This document shows positions 1 to 7,539 of a stretch of DNA of 13,689 nucleotides, in pieces. The number at the start of each line of letters is the position of its first letter. Position 1 is the stretch's first letter. The translations under genes and the position numbers were made by a program. Under the pieces are notes generated by a model. That model saw nothing but the letters and a program-made list of their open reading frames with translations. It searched no databases and had not been told where the DNA came from. This stretch comes from Kordia sp964351775. Its GTDB lineage: Bacteria; Bacteroidota; Bacteroidia; Flavobacteriales; Flavobacteriaceae. Location of the stretch: contig CAYGPQ010000108.1 of assembly GCA_964351775.1 (NCBI GenBank), positions 1-13,689 on the forward strand, read 5' to 3'.

Positions 1-49
1 GTGTTTGTATGTTTTCTCTAATAAGAGAATTTAGATTGAATGTTTTCAT
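1..49 (-). CDS. hisC: Histidinol-phosphate aminotransferase, N-terminal fragment cut by the window edge
   Basis: Only the first 16 codons are in the window, reading MKTFNLNSLIRENIQT. This matches the usual start of flavobacterial HisC, a PLP-dependent aminotransferase that converts imidazole-acetol phosphate and glutamate to histidinol phosphate and 2-oxoglutarate. The frame is open to the edge and the gene lies 51 bases downstream of hisD on the same strand. No terminator is seen between them, so co-transcription with hisG and hisD is likely. The identification rests on the short N-terminal match plus operon position (G-D-C is the common order in Bacteroidota). The catalytic lysine region is outside the window. 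Confidence 0.75.
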   Translation of the reverse strand, partial: MKTFNLNSLIRENIQT

Positions 50-67
50 CTTTCTAGCTTTTGGCTT

Positions 68-88
68 TCACTTCGACAGGCTCAGTGA
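68..88. repeat. Short imperfect palindrome, probable dispersed REP-like unit
   Basis: The core CTTCGACAGGCTCAGTG is flanked so that the unit begins TCACT and ends AGTGA, giving 5-base inverted ends around an 11-base centre. Sequences with the core CTTCGACAGGCTCAG are, from general familiarity, frequent short intergenic repeats in bacterial and especially flavobacterial genomes. It sits in the 51-base gap between hisD and hisC, where it is transcribed. Only one copy is present in this window, so its dispersed nature is inferred. Confidence 0.5.
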
Positions 89-100
89 TCGTCATCTTTA

Positions 101-1383
<1,283 letters not shown>

Positions 1384-1384
<1 letters not shown>

Positions 1385-2241
1385 TATAGTACCATTTTTT
1401 CGATTGGACATACCAAGATTCCTTCTGCTCCATTTTTTTTGAGTTCGTCAATGACATCCCAAAAATCTTCTTTTTTGATTACTGAGTGTAGCGAACTCCA
1501 GCCTTCTTCTGCTAATGGGAGAATTGTTGGGCTTTTGAGTACGGGTAATATATTACTGATGGCTTCAATTTTGTCATTTGGCGCATTGAGTAGAATGTAT
1601 TTTGAAGAACGTGCGGTAAGCACCGATTGAATTCGGAATTGTAATTTTTCCAATAATTTTTTTCCTTCAACTGATATTTTTGGTGAAACCGCTAGAACTG
1701 CTTCACTTTTCAGCATGACTTCTACTTCTTTGAGATTGTTTTTGAATAGTGTACTTCCACTAGAAACTATGTCGCAAATGGCGTCTGCCAATCCGATATT
1801 TGGCGCAATTTCCACAGAACCATTGATAATATGTAATTCAGCATTGACACCTTTTTCTTTGAGATATGCTTTTACGGTTTCTGGATAGGAAGTCGCGATG
1901 CGCCTGCCTTCTAAGTCTTTTATAGAGTTGTATTTTACTCCTTTTGGAATCGCCAATGAGACTTTACATTTTGAGAATCCAAGCTTTTCTGCGATGGCAA
2001 TGTTTTCGCCTTTTTCGATCAATACATTTTCTCCGATGATTGCAATATCGACCACGCCATCTCTTAAGTATTGTGGAATGTCACCGTTTCTGAGATAGAA
2101 AACTTCCAGTGGAAAATTACGTGCAGCAGCTTTGAGTTGATCTTTTCCGTTATCGATATAGATCCCGCAATCTGTCAATATTTTTAAGGAATCGTCATTT
2201 AGTCGTCCCGATTTTTGAATAGCAATTTTTAATTTATTCAT
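1384..2241 (-). CDS. hisG: ATP phosphoribosyltransferase, long form
   Basis: This enzyme commits ATP and PRPP to histidine synthesis by forming N1-(5-phosphoribosyl)-ATP, the pathway's feedback-controlled step. At 285 residues it is the long, self-sufficient HisG form, which needs no HisZ partner. The periplasmic-binding-protein-like catalytic part spans about residues 1-205. The PRPP loop is visible as DIVSSGSTLFKNN (157-169), and the N-terminal segment IAIQKSGRL is typical. Residues 211-285 form the ACT-like regulatory domain, with the conserved stretch SPTILPLAEEGW and the ending GILVCPIEKM. In characterised long forms this domain binds histidine for allosteric inhibition. It is the first structural gene of the operon and starts 37 bases beyond the attenuator terminator. 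It is therefore likely controlled twice, by attenuation and by feedback. Confidence 0.97.
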
Positions 2242-2278
2242 TGGTTTGTTTTTTTGCTTGAATACAAAAATTGGGCAT

Positions 2279-2311
2279 AAAAAAACCCGCTTGATGTGTT
2301 CAAACGGGTTT
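2279..2311 (-). terminator. Intrinsic terminator of the his attenuator
   Basis: On the minus strand, AAACCCGTTTGA (2311-2300) pairs with TCAAGCGGGTTT (2294-2283) around the loop ACACA. The 12-bp stem contains one G-T pair and is followed by a run of seven T (2285-2279, partly in the stem). It lies between the leader peptide stop and hisG, in the middle of the transcription unit, as expected for an attenuator rather than an end-of-operon terminator. Confidence 0.92.
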
Positions 2312-2357
2312 TAAATATATTTTTGAAATTACGTCAATACATTCTCAGCTCGCTTGA
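2300..2357 (-). promoter_or_regulatory. Antiterminator pairing of the his leader
   Basis: The last codons of the leader peptide contain TCAAGCGAG (2357-2349). This can pair with CCCGTTTGA (2308-2300), the 5' arm of the terminator, giving seven continuous pairs, one A-C mismatch and one more G-C pair. The same nine bases CATCAAGCG occur in both the leader end and the terminator 3' arm, so the two compete for one partner. A small upstream hairpin (CTTG, loop CCAT, CAAG) could hold the leader copy when no ribosome is stalled. The pairing was folded by hand, with no energies computed. Confidence 0.75.
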
Positions 2358-2401
2358 TGGCAAGTATGAAAATGATGATGATGTAATTGAGTAAATGGCA
2401 T
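2345..2401 (-). CDS. hisL: His operon leader peptide
   Basis: The 18-residue reading frame MPFTQLHHHHFHTCHQAS ends with TGA and carries six His codons (all CAT), four of them consecutive and the others at positions 12 and 15. It follows a -7 box by 17 bases and precedes an intrinsic terminator by 33 bases. The hisG gene lies directly beyond. This is the arrangement of ribosome-mediated transcription attenuation: when charged tRNA-His is scarce the ribosome stalls at the His run, the antiterminator forms and hisGDC is transcribed; when it is plentiful the terminator forms. The peptide itself probably has no function beyond being translated. No Shine-Dalgarno sequence is present; the upstream bases are A-rich, as is usual in this phylum. 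Confidence 0.9.
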   Translation of the reverse strand: MPFTQLHHHHFHTCHQAS

Positions 2402-2418
2402 TTTTTCTTTGTTTGATG

Positions 2419-2426
2419 CAAATGTA
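2419..2426 (-). promoter_or_regulatory. Probable -7 box of the his operon promoter
   Basis: TACATTTG on the minus strand fits the Bacteroidota -7 consensus TAnnTTTG exactly. A clear TTG is not found at the -33 position; the nearest candidate is the TG within GCTGACA about 18 bases upstream. Transcription would begin near 2412, some ten bases before the leader peptide ATG, giving a very short untranslated lead-in. Confidence 0.6.
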
Positions 2427-2531
2427 AGTAATATTTTTTATTGTCAGCACGTGTTTTTTGAAATTAATTTTTGCAGTTCATCGAAAATAAGTGGCAATAC
2501 AGTCGTTTTTAGTTTTTTACATTGTGAAACC

Positions 2532-2562
2532 TTGTGATATCAAAAATGAATTCCTAATTTTA
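2532..2562 (+). promoter_or_regulatory. Weak candidate promoter for the OmpA-like/HhH pair
   Basis: TTG (2532-2534), a 20-base spacer and TAATTTTA (2555-2562) resemble the TTG/TAnnTTTG pattern, with the final base of the -7 box mismatched. It would place the transcript start about 15 bases before the ATG at 2586. Nothing better is visible in the 184-base divergent gap shared with the his promoter. Confidence 0.3.
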
Positions 2563-2585
2563 AGCTATTAATCGCCAGCCCACCT

Positions 2586-3428
2586 ATGAGATATTTTGTG
2601 ATTGCTTTTGTATTTTTTTGTACATGGCTTTATTTTGGTATTCGATATTACGAATGTAATGTAAAAAAGCTTTGTGAAGTTTCAGCAATGTCTACAACTG
2701 TTGAACCTCCAAAAGTTGTAGAGGAAAAACCCATAGAAAAACCACTTACGTATTTGCCCTTTTTAATTACCAAGAATTCTGAAACTATTAGTCTTATTGA
2801 TAGTACCTCAGATCCTTTACAACCTTTTTTTGAGTATTTGAACAACAATCAACAGAAAGAGTTCGTTATTACATCCTTTTTTAGTAAGAATGAAAGTGGA
2901 ACTATTGCAGGTTCTCGAAGTGAATCTTTACAGAAAGTATTGATTGATTATGGAATGAATCCTGATCGTATTGTCATGCAAACCAAGCAAGGAGATTTTA
3001 AGTTTTCTGCCAATGACCAATATGAAAAAGGATTTGCCTACGAATATCAAACCATGTCAGACGAACGCATGAATACCATTGATAAAGGAATTGCTTCTAA
3101 GATTTTGTATGCAGGTTTTGGTTCAAAAACGTTTCAACCTGATAATACCTTAAATGCTTATGCACTAGAGTTGAAAAATTATTTAGCAAAACATCCTGAT
3201 AAACAGGTAAAAATTATTGGTCATACTGATAGTAATGGTGAAGCTGAAGCGAATCAATGGTTTGGAAAGGAACGCGCTAAAAGTGTGATGCAATATTTTG
3301 TGTTACAAGGTATTGATGCTTCAAAATTGACTATTTCTTCTAAAGGAGAAACTTCTCCTATTGCACCAAATACTACTTTAGAAGGACAACGATTGAATAG
3401 ACGAATTGAAATTAATATAACTAATTAA
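2586..3428 (+). CDS. Membrane-anchored OmpA-family protein with two OmpA-like halves
   Basis: The 280-residue protein has one hydrophobic segment (about 3-19), then a Pro/Glu/Lys-rich linker (37-53), and probably exposes its remainder to the periplasm. The C-terminal half (about 172-280) is a clear OmpA-like peptidoglycan-binding domain. It has HTDSNG with Asp215, Arg230 fifteen residues later (the spacing of the Asp/Arg pair that grips diaminopimelate in characterised OmpA domains), then the SKGE..PIA.N segment and the NRRIEI ending. Residues about 58-155 look like a degenerate copy of the same fold (an ExxxxxGSRSESLQKVLIDYGMNPDRI-like pattern) lacking the Asp. It likely tethers the envelope to peptidoglycan. 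The following HhH gene starts 8 bases downstream. No porin barrel is present. Confidence 0.85.
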   Translation: MRYFVIAFVFFCTWLYFGIRYYECNVKKLCEVSAMSTTVEPPKVVEEKPIEKPLTYLPFLITKNSETISLIDSTSDPLQPFFEYLNNNQQKEFVITSFFSKNESGTIAGSRSESLQKVLIDYGMNPDRIVMQTKQGDFKFSANDQYEKGFAYEYQTMSDERMNTIDKGIASKILYAGFGSKTFQPDNTLNAYALELKNYLAKHPDKQVKIIGHTDSNGEAEANQWFGKERAKSVMQYFVLQGIDASKLTISSKGETSPIAPNTTLEGQRLNRRIEINITN

Positions 3429-3436
3429 CTGACTGT

Positions 3437-3991
3437 ATGCTACTTATATTTTTACAAAGCCTTACACCTACTTCTAGTTGGGAATATTTTATAGTATTCT
3501 TGATAGGATTTGGTTGTTTTTTGATTGGATGGATTTTTTCCAAACGCAATACAAAACGCAAATATAAAAAGTTATTAGCTGATTGCGAATCTGCTAAAAC
3601 AGAAGCTATTAATACTTCTTACGAACCCTCTGAAGGTGTACGCGCTGTGAAGACTCGTGAACGCTCAGGAATTGCTGTAGATGCTAACGAAACGACAACA
3701 GTTGACCCTGAGAATTCTCCTTTGAATTTTGATAGTTTCGGTTTTGCCAATCCCTCACAGAAAGACGATTTGAAACGTATTAAAGGTGTTGGCCCTTATA
3801 TTGAAGATAAATTGAATGCTATTGGAATTTACACGTTTGAACAAATCAGTCGATTTTCGTCAGAAGATATAGAAACCGTCACCGAATTGATTGCCTTTTT
3901 CCCAGGACGCATTGAACGTGACGATTGGAAAGGTCAGGCTGCTATTTTAAAGAAAGGTGGTCATACGGATTTTAGCAAGCGATTGAGTTAG
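3437..3991 (+). CDS. Membrane-anchored helix-hairpin-helix domain protein
   Basis: The 184-residue protein has an N-terminal transmembrane helix (about 16-35), a basic stretch (KRNTKRKYKK), a polar, probably disordered linker (about 50-108) and a C-terminal helix-hairpin-helix domain (about 109-170). The hairpin motif DLKRIKGVGPYIEDKLNAIG carries the two glycines (117 and 119), and a second helical part ends in GRIERDDWKGQA. This domain type is annotated in many genomes as a predicted flap-endonuclease-like 5' nuclease, but the protein has no visible nuclease catalytic site. DNA or protein binding from the inner face of the membrane is a reasonable inference only. The gene lies 8 bases after the OmpA-like gene and is almost certainly co-transcribed with it. 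Confidence 0.8.
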   Translation: MLLIFLQSLTPTSSWEYFIVFLIGFGCFLIGWIFSKRNTKRKYKKLLADCESAKTEAINTSYEPSEGVRAVKTRERSGIAVDANETTTVDPENSPLNFDSFGFANPSQKDDLKRIKGVGPYIEDKLNAIGIYTFEQISRFSSEDIETVTELIAFFPGRIERDDWKGQAAILKKGGHTDFSKRLS

Positions 3992-3993
3992 GC

Positions 3994-4044
3994 ATATTAG
4001 ATTGTTAGATTACTTACATTGAGCGAATTCGGAATATTAGATTG
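3994..4044. repeat. Short direct repeat in the 3' gap
   Basis: ATATTAGATTG occurs at 3994-4004 and again at 4034-4044, with a shorter GTTAGATTA variant just after the first copy. It is AT-rich and lies between the HhH stop codon and the terminator. It may be simple drift in noncoding DNA and no function is apparent. Confidence 0.4.
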
Positions 4045-4054
4045 AAATTATAAA

Positions 4055-4082
4055 AAAAGGGAAACGAAATCGTTTCCCTTTT
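4055..4082. terminator. Bidirectional terminator between the HhH and SPFH genes
   Basis: AAAAGGGAAACG (4055-4066), loop AAAT, CGTTTCCCTTTT (4071-4082) form a perfect 12-bp stem. T runs lie on both strands: TTTT then ATATTTT on plus, and seven T on minus. The convergent genes end at 3991 (plus) and 4110 (minus), so it can serve both. Confidence 0.9.
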
Positions 4083-4109
4083 ATATTTTGAATGCTATTT
4101 TATTTTATT

Positions 4110-4925
4110 TTATTGATTTCCAAGAATGACTGGCAAACCACTATCTCCAGAACCTATAACAATTACTTTGCTATTTGGTGATTCAGATAATTTTAACGTT
4201 GCTTCAATTCCTTTGTCTTGTAGAATTTTATCGGTTAGCGATGCGCTCAAAATTTTGTTTGCATCTGCTTTCCCTTGCGCTTCAATGATTACTTTTTCTG
4301 CTTCTTTTGCCGCAGTTACTAATCTGAATTCATATTCTAATGATTCTTGCTCTTGTTTTAGTTTACGCTCAATTGCTTCTTTAATTGTCGGAGGTAATGT
4401 TACGTCCCTAACTAATACAGAATTTAGTTGAATGTATTGTGGTTCAAGAATTTTTTTGGTTTCTTCAAAAATTTCTGTCTGAATCGCATCACGCTTTGTA
4501 GAGTATAATTGTTCAGGCGTATAGCGTCCCACCACACTTCTTGTAGCAGACCTAACTGCTGGCTTGATAACATCATCTTCATAGTTTTCTCCTCTTGTTT
4601 GGTGCAATAATGCTACCGTAGCAGTTGTTGCTTGATATAATACTGATGCGTCCAATCTAATTTCTAATCCATTAGAAGACAATACAGCCATTTTTTCTTC
4701 AAATAATTCTTGTTGTCTTACATTGTATTTGAATACTTTATTCCAAGGTGCTACAATTTGAAATCCTTCTCCTAAAGGTGGCGCTTCAGTTTCAACTCCT
4801 CCAATCCATTTGTACAATACGCCTCTTTCTCCTGAGCCAATAGTAACTGCTGATTTTGCGATTAATATGATTAATCCAATGACTACAATAAGTATTGGTA
4901 TTCCAATTTTTGGTAATTTATCCAT
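4110..4925 (-). CDS. Prohibitin-like SPFH (band 7) domain membrane protein
   Basis: The 271-residue protein has one N-terminal transmembrane helix (about 8-24) and then an SPFH/band 7 domain (about 27-190). A charged coiled-coil segment (about 183-225, rich in Glu, Lys and Ala) follows. Prohibitin-type signatures are visible: GERGVLYKWIGGV near 32-44, LGEGFQIVAPW at 51-61, and VRDVTLPPTIKEAIERK at 172-188. Members oligomerise into large membrane ring or cage complexes and often modulate membrane proteases such as FtsH. No NfeD or FtsH gene is adjacent here, so the partner is unknown. It is the last gene of the fabG-headed operon, 21 bases after the VWA gene, and is followed by a strong terminator. 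Confidence 0.88.
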   Translation of the reverse strand: MDKLPKIGIPILIVVIGLIILIAKSAVTIGSGERGVLYKWIGGVETEAPPLGEGFQIVAPWNKVFKYNVRQQELFEEKMAVLSSNGLEIRLDASVLYQATTATVALLHQTRGENYEDDVIKPAVRSATRSVVGRYTPEQLYSTKRDAIQTEIFEETKKILEPQYIQLNSVLVRDVTLPPTIKEAIERKLKQEQESLEYEFRLVTAAKEAEKVIIEAQGKADANKILSASLTDKILQDKGIEATLKLSESPNSKVIVIGSGDSGLPVILGNQ

Positions 4926-4946
4926 GCTGTTAGTTATTTGTTTTTA

Positions 4947-6983
4947 TTAAATGAGTCCGTAATATTTTCTTAGAAACCACTCTAATGCAAGAGATATTGC
5001 TATTAGTGCGAGTAAATATTTCCAATCAATCAAAGATACGACCTTTTCGTTACTTTTCTCAATGGTTTTGAAGCGTTGATCCTTTATTAGTTCAGAAATG
5101 ATTGCTTGTGAATTGTTATTGATGTGAAATACTTTTCCATTTGATTTTGTAGCAATGGCTTGTAATCGTTTGGTATCAGCGTTTAAGAATTGTTTTTCGA
5201 TGTCAAATTCTAGGATTTTAAAACTGCCCGATTTGCTACTATTTTTCCCTTCTGCTCGTACTGTAAAACTGTAAGATGCTGGCGGCAAATTGTTTAAGTT
5301 AACCGTGTAAAATCCAGCATTTAGTAACATTGGATACGTGGTAATTTCTTCCGTGTCTTTATTTTTGATGATCGCCGTGAGGTTTGCATTCGCGTCAAAT
5401 TCATACGAAGGATTAAAATATTGCGCTGTGAGTTGAATTTCGCGATTTCCATAATAGAACGATTCGTATCCAACTGTTAAACGTTCGCGTTTTTTATTGG
5501 AAGCTAAGTATTGCACCAGTTTTCCTAGAAATGTATCAAATTCAATAAAGTTTTCTTGCGCTAAGAAACTGTGCGCGCGCCATTTCCAGATATTTTCACC
5601 TGCTAATAATGCCGCACGTTTGGTATCGTTTGTATAGGTTGCTAGTAATGCGCCATTTGTTGAAACCCCCGAAATGACTTGCGATAGAATGATTTCATAC
5701 GCCACATTGAATTCTACTTCACCAAAAGCATTTTGTAATGGCGGATAGTCCGAGAAATCAATGTTTTCAATTAAAAAGTTTGTGTAATTGGTGTTTAATA
5801 GTCCTTGTACTTCTTCCGTTTCATCCAAATCATCTTTACGGAAATTTGTTTGAATGTCGTTTAAGAAATTCCAATCGGTTTGCGTTCCTGTAATCGTAAG
5901 CGTATTTTTTTCTAATTGATTTAGACTTTCGTATATGCTCGTGAATTTTCGCGTAGGTTGATAGATGATAATTAGCTGATAGTCATTTAGTTTACTTGAA
6001 GCTTCATTCGGTTTTAAAATGTCTACACTTCGCAATTCATTGCCTTCTAAACTTTTCTTTAGTGCGCCTAAATCGGGATGAATCATGTCTGAAACTAAGG
6101 CAATTTTCACTTTTTGATCGATGACTTCTACCGCAAAATACCGTGTGTTGTTTTCTTTATTTTTTTCCGTGTTTAATGGTGTGAGCGTTGCGCGCAATGT
6201 TTGAACACCAATTTTTGTAGCTGAGATATTTAGGTTGACTACTTTTGAATTGTCTGTTGCCGAAAATGTCAATTCTTTACTTGCCAAGCGTTTTCCATCA
6301 GAAGTTAGGACTAAGTTTGTTTGAACCGTTTCATTTCCAGTATATGTCGCGATGATTTCTACAGGAAATTTATTTTTTAGGTATGCGTATTTATTCGCGT
6401 TTAGCTGATCAATTTTAAGATCAATATATGTGGTAGTATCACCTGCAATGATAGGAAATATAGGTTGTTTTATTTTTGAGGAAAGAAATTGGTAATCGTT
6501 TCCATAGGTTTGATTTCCATCCGTAATAAGAATCGTTGGCGCAATGACATCTTTGTACAGATTGTTGATGTCTTTTAGTGCTTTGCTAATGTTTGTTTGC
6601 TGTCCAGAGAAATTTACAGAATCACTTTCTTTTAGTTCTTTTGAAAATGTGTAGGTATCAATTTCAAATTTATCTTGCAGTTCTTTCGAATTTTTTAAGT
6701 CATTTAGGACTGCTACTACTTTTGCATCATAGCCCAATTCGGTAACTGAGGAAGAATTATCAACCGCAATGGTCAGGATGGGTTTTTCGTTGTAATAACT
6801 TTTTTGTTTAAATTTTGGATTGATAAGTAAGAGCAATATAGCAAATACACTTAAAAATCTCAAAAACGAAAAAAGCACTAGTTTCTTAGTGCGTTTTTTC
6901 GTTTTGTAGTAGTAATGAAATAGGGCAATTGCTGCCGAAATTAGTACTGCTATACTTATGTATACTATCGTTATAGTTTGCAA
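4947..6983 (-). CDS. Large membrane protein with a von Willebrand factor A domain
   Basis: The 678-residue protein begins with two transmembrane helices (about 5-24 and 36-54) joined by a basic loop (KTKKRTKK), an arrangement also seen in BatA/BatB-type proteins. The VWA domain (about 67-200) has a complete MIDAS metal site: DNSSS (Asp75, Ser77, Ser79), Thr130 in QTNIS and Asp155 in ITDG. Residues about 205-290 look like an immunoglobulin-like beta domain. Residues about 292-490 include an alpha/beta segment reminiscent of a glutamine-amidotransferase-like fold, without a visible catalytic Cys-His pair. A final transmembrane helix (about 655-671) ends in a short basic tail. The function is unknown; ligand or protein binding in the periplasm is likely. 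It overlaps nothing, starting 4 bases after the small secreted protein's stop. Confidence 0.85.
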   Translation of the reverse strand: MQTITIVYISIAVLISAAIALFHYYYKTKKRTKKLVLFSFLRFLSVFAILLLLINPKFKQKSYYNEKPILTIAVDNSSSVTELGYDAKVVAVLNDLKNSKELQDKFEIDTYTFSKELKESDSVNFSGQQTNISKALKDINNLYKDVIAPTILITDGNQTYGNDYQFLSSKIKQPIFPIIAGDTTTYIDLKIDQLNANKYAYLKNKFPVEIIATYTGNETVQTNLVLTSDGKRLASKELTFSATDNSKVVNLNISATKIGVQTLRATLTPLNTEKNKENNTRYFAVEVIDQKVKIALVSDMIHPDLGALKKSLEGNELRSVDILKPNEASSKLNDYQLIIIYQPTRKFTSIYESLNQLEKNTLTITGTQTDWNFLNDIQTNFRKDDLDETEEVQGLLNTNYTNFLIENIDFSDYPPLQNAFGEVEFNVAYEIILSQVISGVSTNGALLATYTNDTKRAALLAGENIWKWRAHSFLAQENFIEFDTFLGKLVQYLASNKKRERLTVGYESFYYGNREIQLTAQYFNPSYEFDANANLTAIIKNKDTEEITTYPMLLNAGFYTVNLNNLPPASYSFTVRAEGKNSSKSGSFKILEFDIEKQFLNADTKRLQAIATKSNGKVFHINNNSQAIISELIKDQRFKTIEKSNEKVVSLIDWKYLLALIAISLALEWFLRKYYGLI

Positions 6984-6987
6984 TAGT

Positions 6988-7524
6988 TTATTTTGTTTTT
7001 ATAAGTTCAAAAGAGTTTAGGAAACGTTCAATACTTGCGTTTCCGTCGTTTGCCGTTAAGCAAATTACTTGCGTGATAAACATTGAATTATTCACTAGAT
7101 ACGCATTGATGTATATATATCCAGCCTGTATTTCAATTTTGATGCTTCTTCCTGGAAACCCGTTAAATTTTACTTTGTTATCAAACACCAATTTTCCTTG
7201 TACATTTGTCACCGCACCATTGACAGCGCCATCTAGTACTGTTGCGTTGTATTCGTCATCCGCATTGGTAAATTGATCTTCTGGATAATCCGATCGAATT
7301 ACAGAGTAAACTGCATTGTCATCACCAGATTCAGGAGCGTGCATAACCATGTGCATGTCCAATTCGCCAACAGCCGTACTTACTTTTTGTACCGTTCTTT
7401 CAGGCTCTTTTGGATAGTATGCTACAAATGCTAAATCTTCCGCTTTATACTTTTCCCAGTTTTGAGCGTTTAACGCTCCAAATGACAGCATAAATACTGC
7501 CATTACTAAAAATGCTTTTTTCAT
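6988..7524 (-). CDS. Small secreted protein of unknown function
   Basis: The 178-residue protein starts with a Sec signal peptide (basic MKK, hydrophobic 4-17, ALNA before the predicted cleavage after residue 20), giving a mature N-terminal Gln. No lipobox cysteine is present, so it is expected to be soluble in the periplasm or exported. The mature part (about 158 residues) begins WEKYKAEDLAFVAYYPKEPE, then alternates predicted beta strands with a long helix-prone end (ASIERFLNSFEL). This resembles the layout of small PsbP/LpqN-like single-domain proteins, which is a weak fold impression only. The gene lies between fabG (15 bases upstream) and the VWA gene (4 bases downstream), so it is translated from the same message. 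I do not recognise a family. Confidence 0.8.
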   Translation of the reverse strand: MKKAFLVMAVFMLSFGALNAQNWEKYKAEDLAFVAYYPKEPERTVQKVSTAVGELDMHMVMHAPESGDDNAVYSVIRSDYPEDQFTNADDEYNATVLDGAVNGAVTNVQGKLVFDNKVKFNGFPGRSIKIEIQAGYIYINAYLVNNSMFITQVICLTANDGNASIERFLNSFELIKTK

Positions 7525-7539
7525 ACGTTATTATTTAGT

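Noticed and set aside
50..91. 13-codon minus-strand frame between hisD and hisC starting ATGACGATC
   Set aside because: It is made almost wholly of the palindromic repeat, and nothing supports translation.
2345..2401. Leader peptide read as a small His-rich metal-binding protein
   Set aside because: Its place between the promoter and a terminator, with an antiterminator and hisG directly after it, explains the His codons better as attenuation.
2279..2426. Riboswitch or T-box instead of an attenuator upstream of hisG
   Set aside because: There is no T-box sequence or specifier loop and the untranslated lead-in is only about ten bases; a translated His run is present instead.
2547..2557. TGAATTCCTAA occurring here and again at 13627-13637
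   Set aside because: It is an 11-base AT-rich match in two unrelated intergenic regions with different orientation relative to the downstream genes; chance is likely.
4126..4431. Plus-strand reading frame of 101 residues inside the SPFH gene
   Set aside because: It is Ser/Phe-rich antisense of a conserved coding region, as expected for a shadow of a coiled-coil gene.
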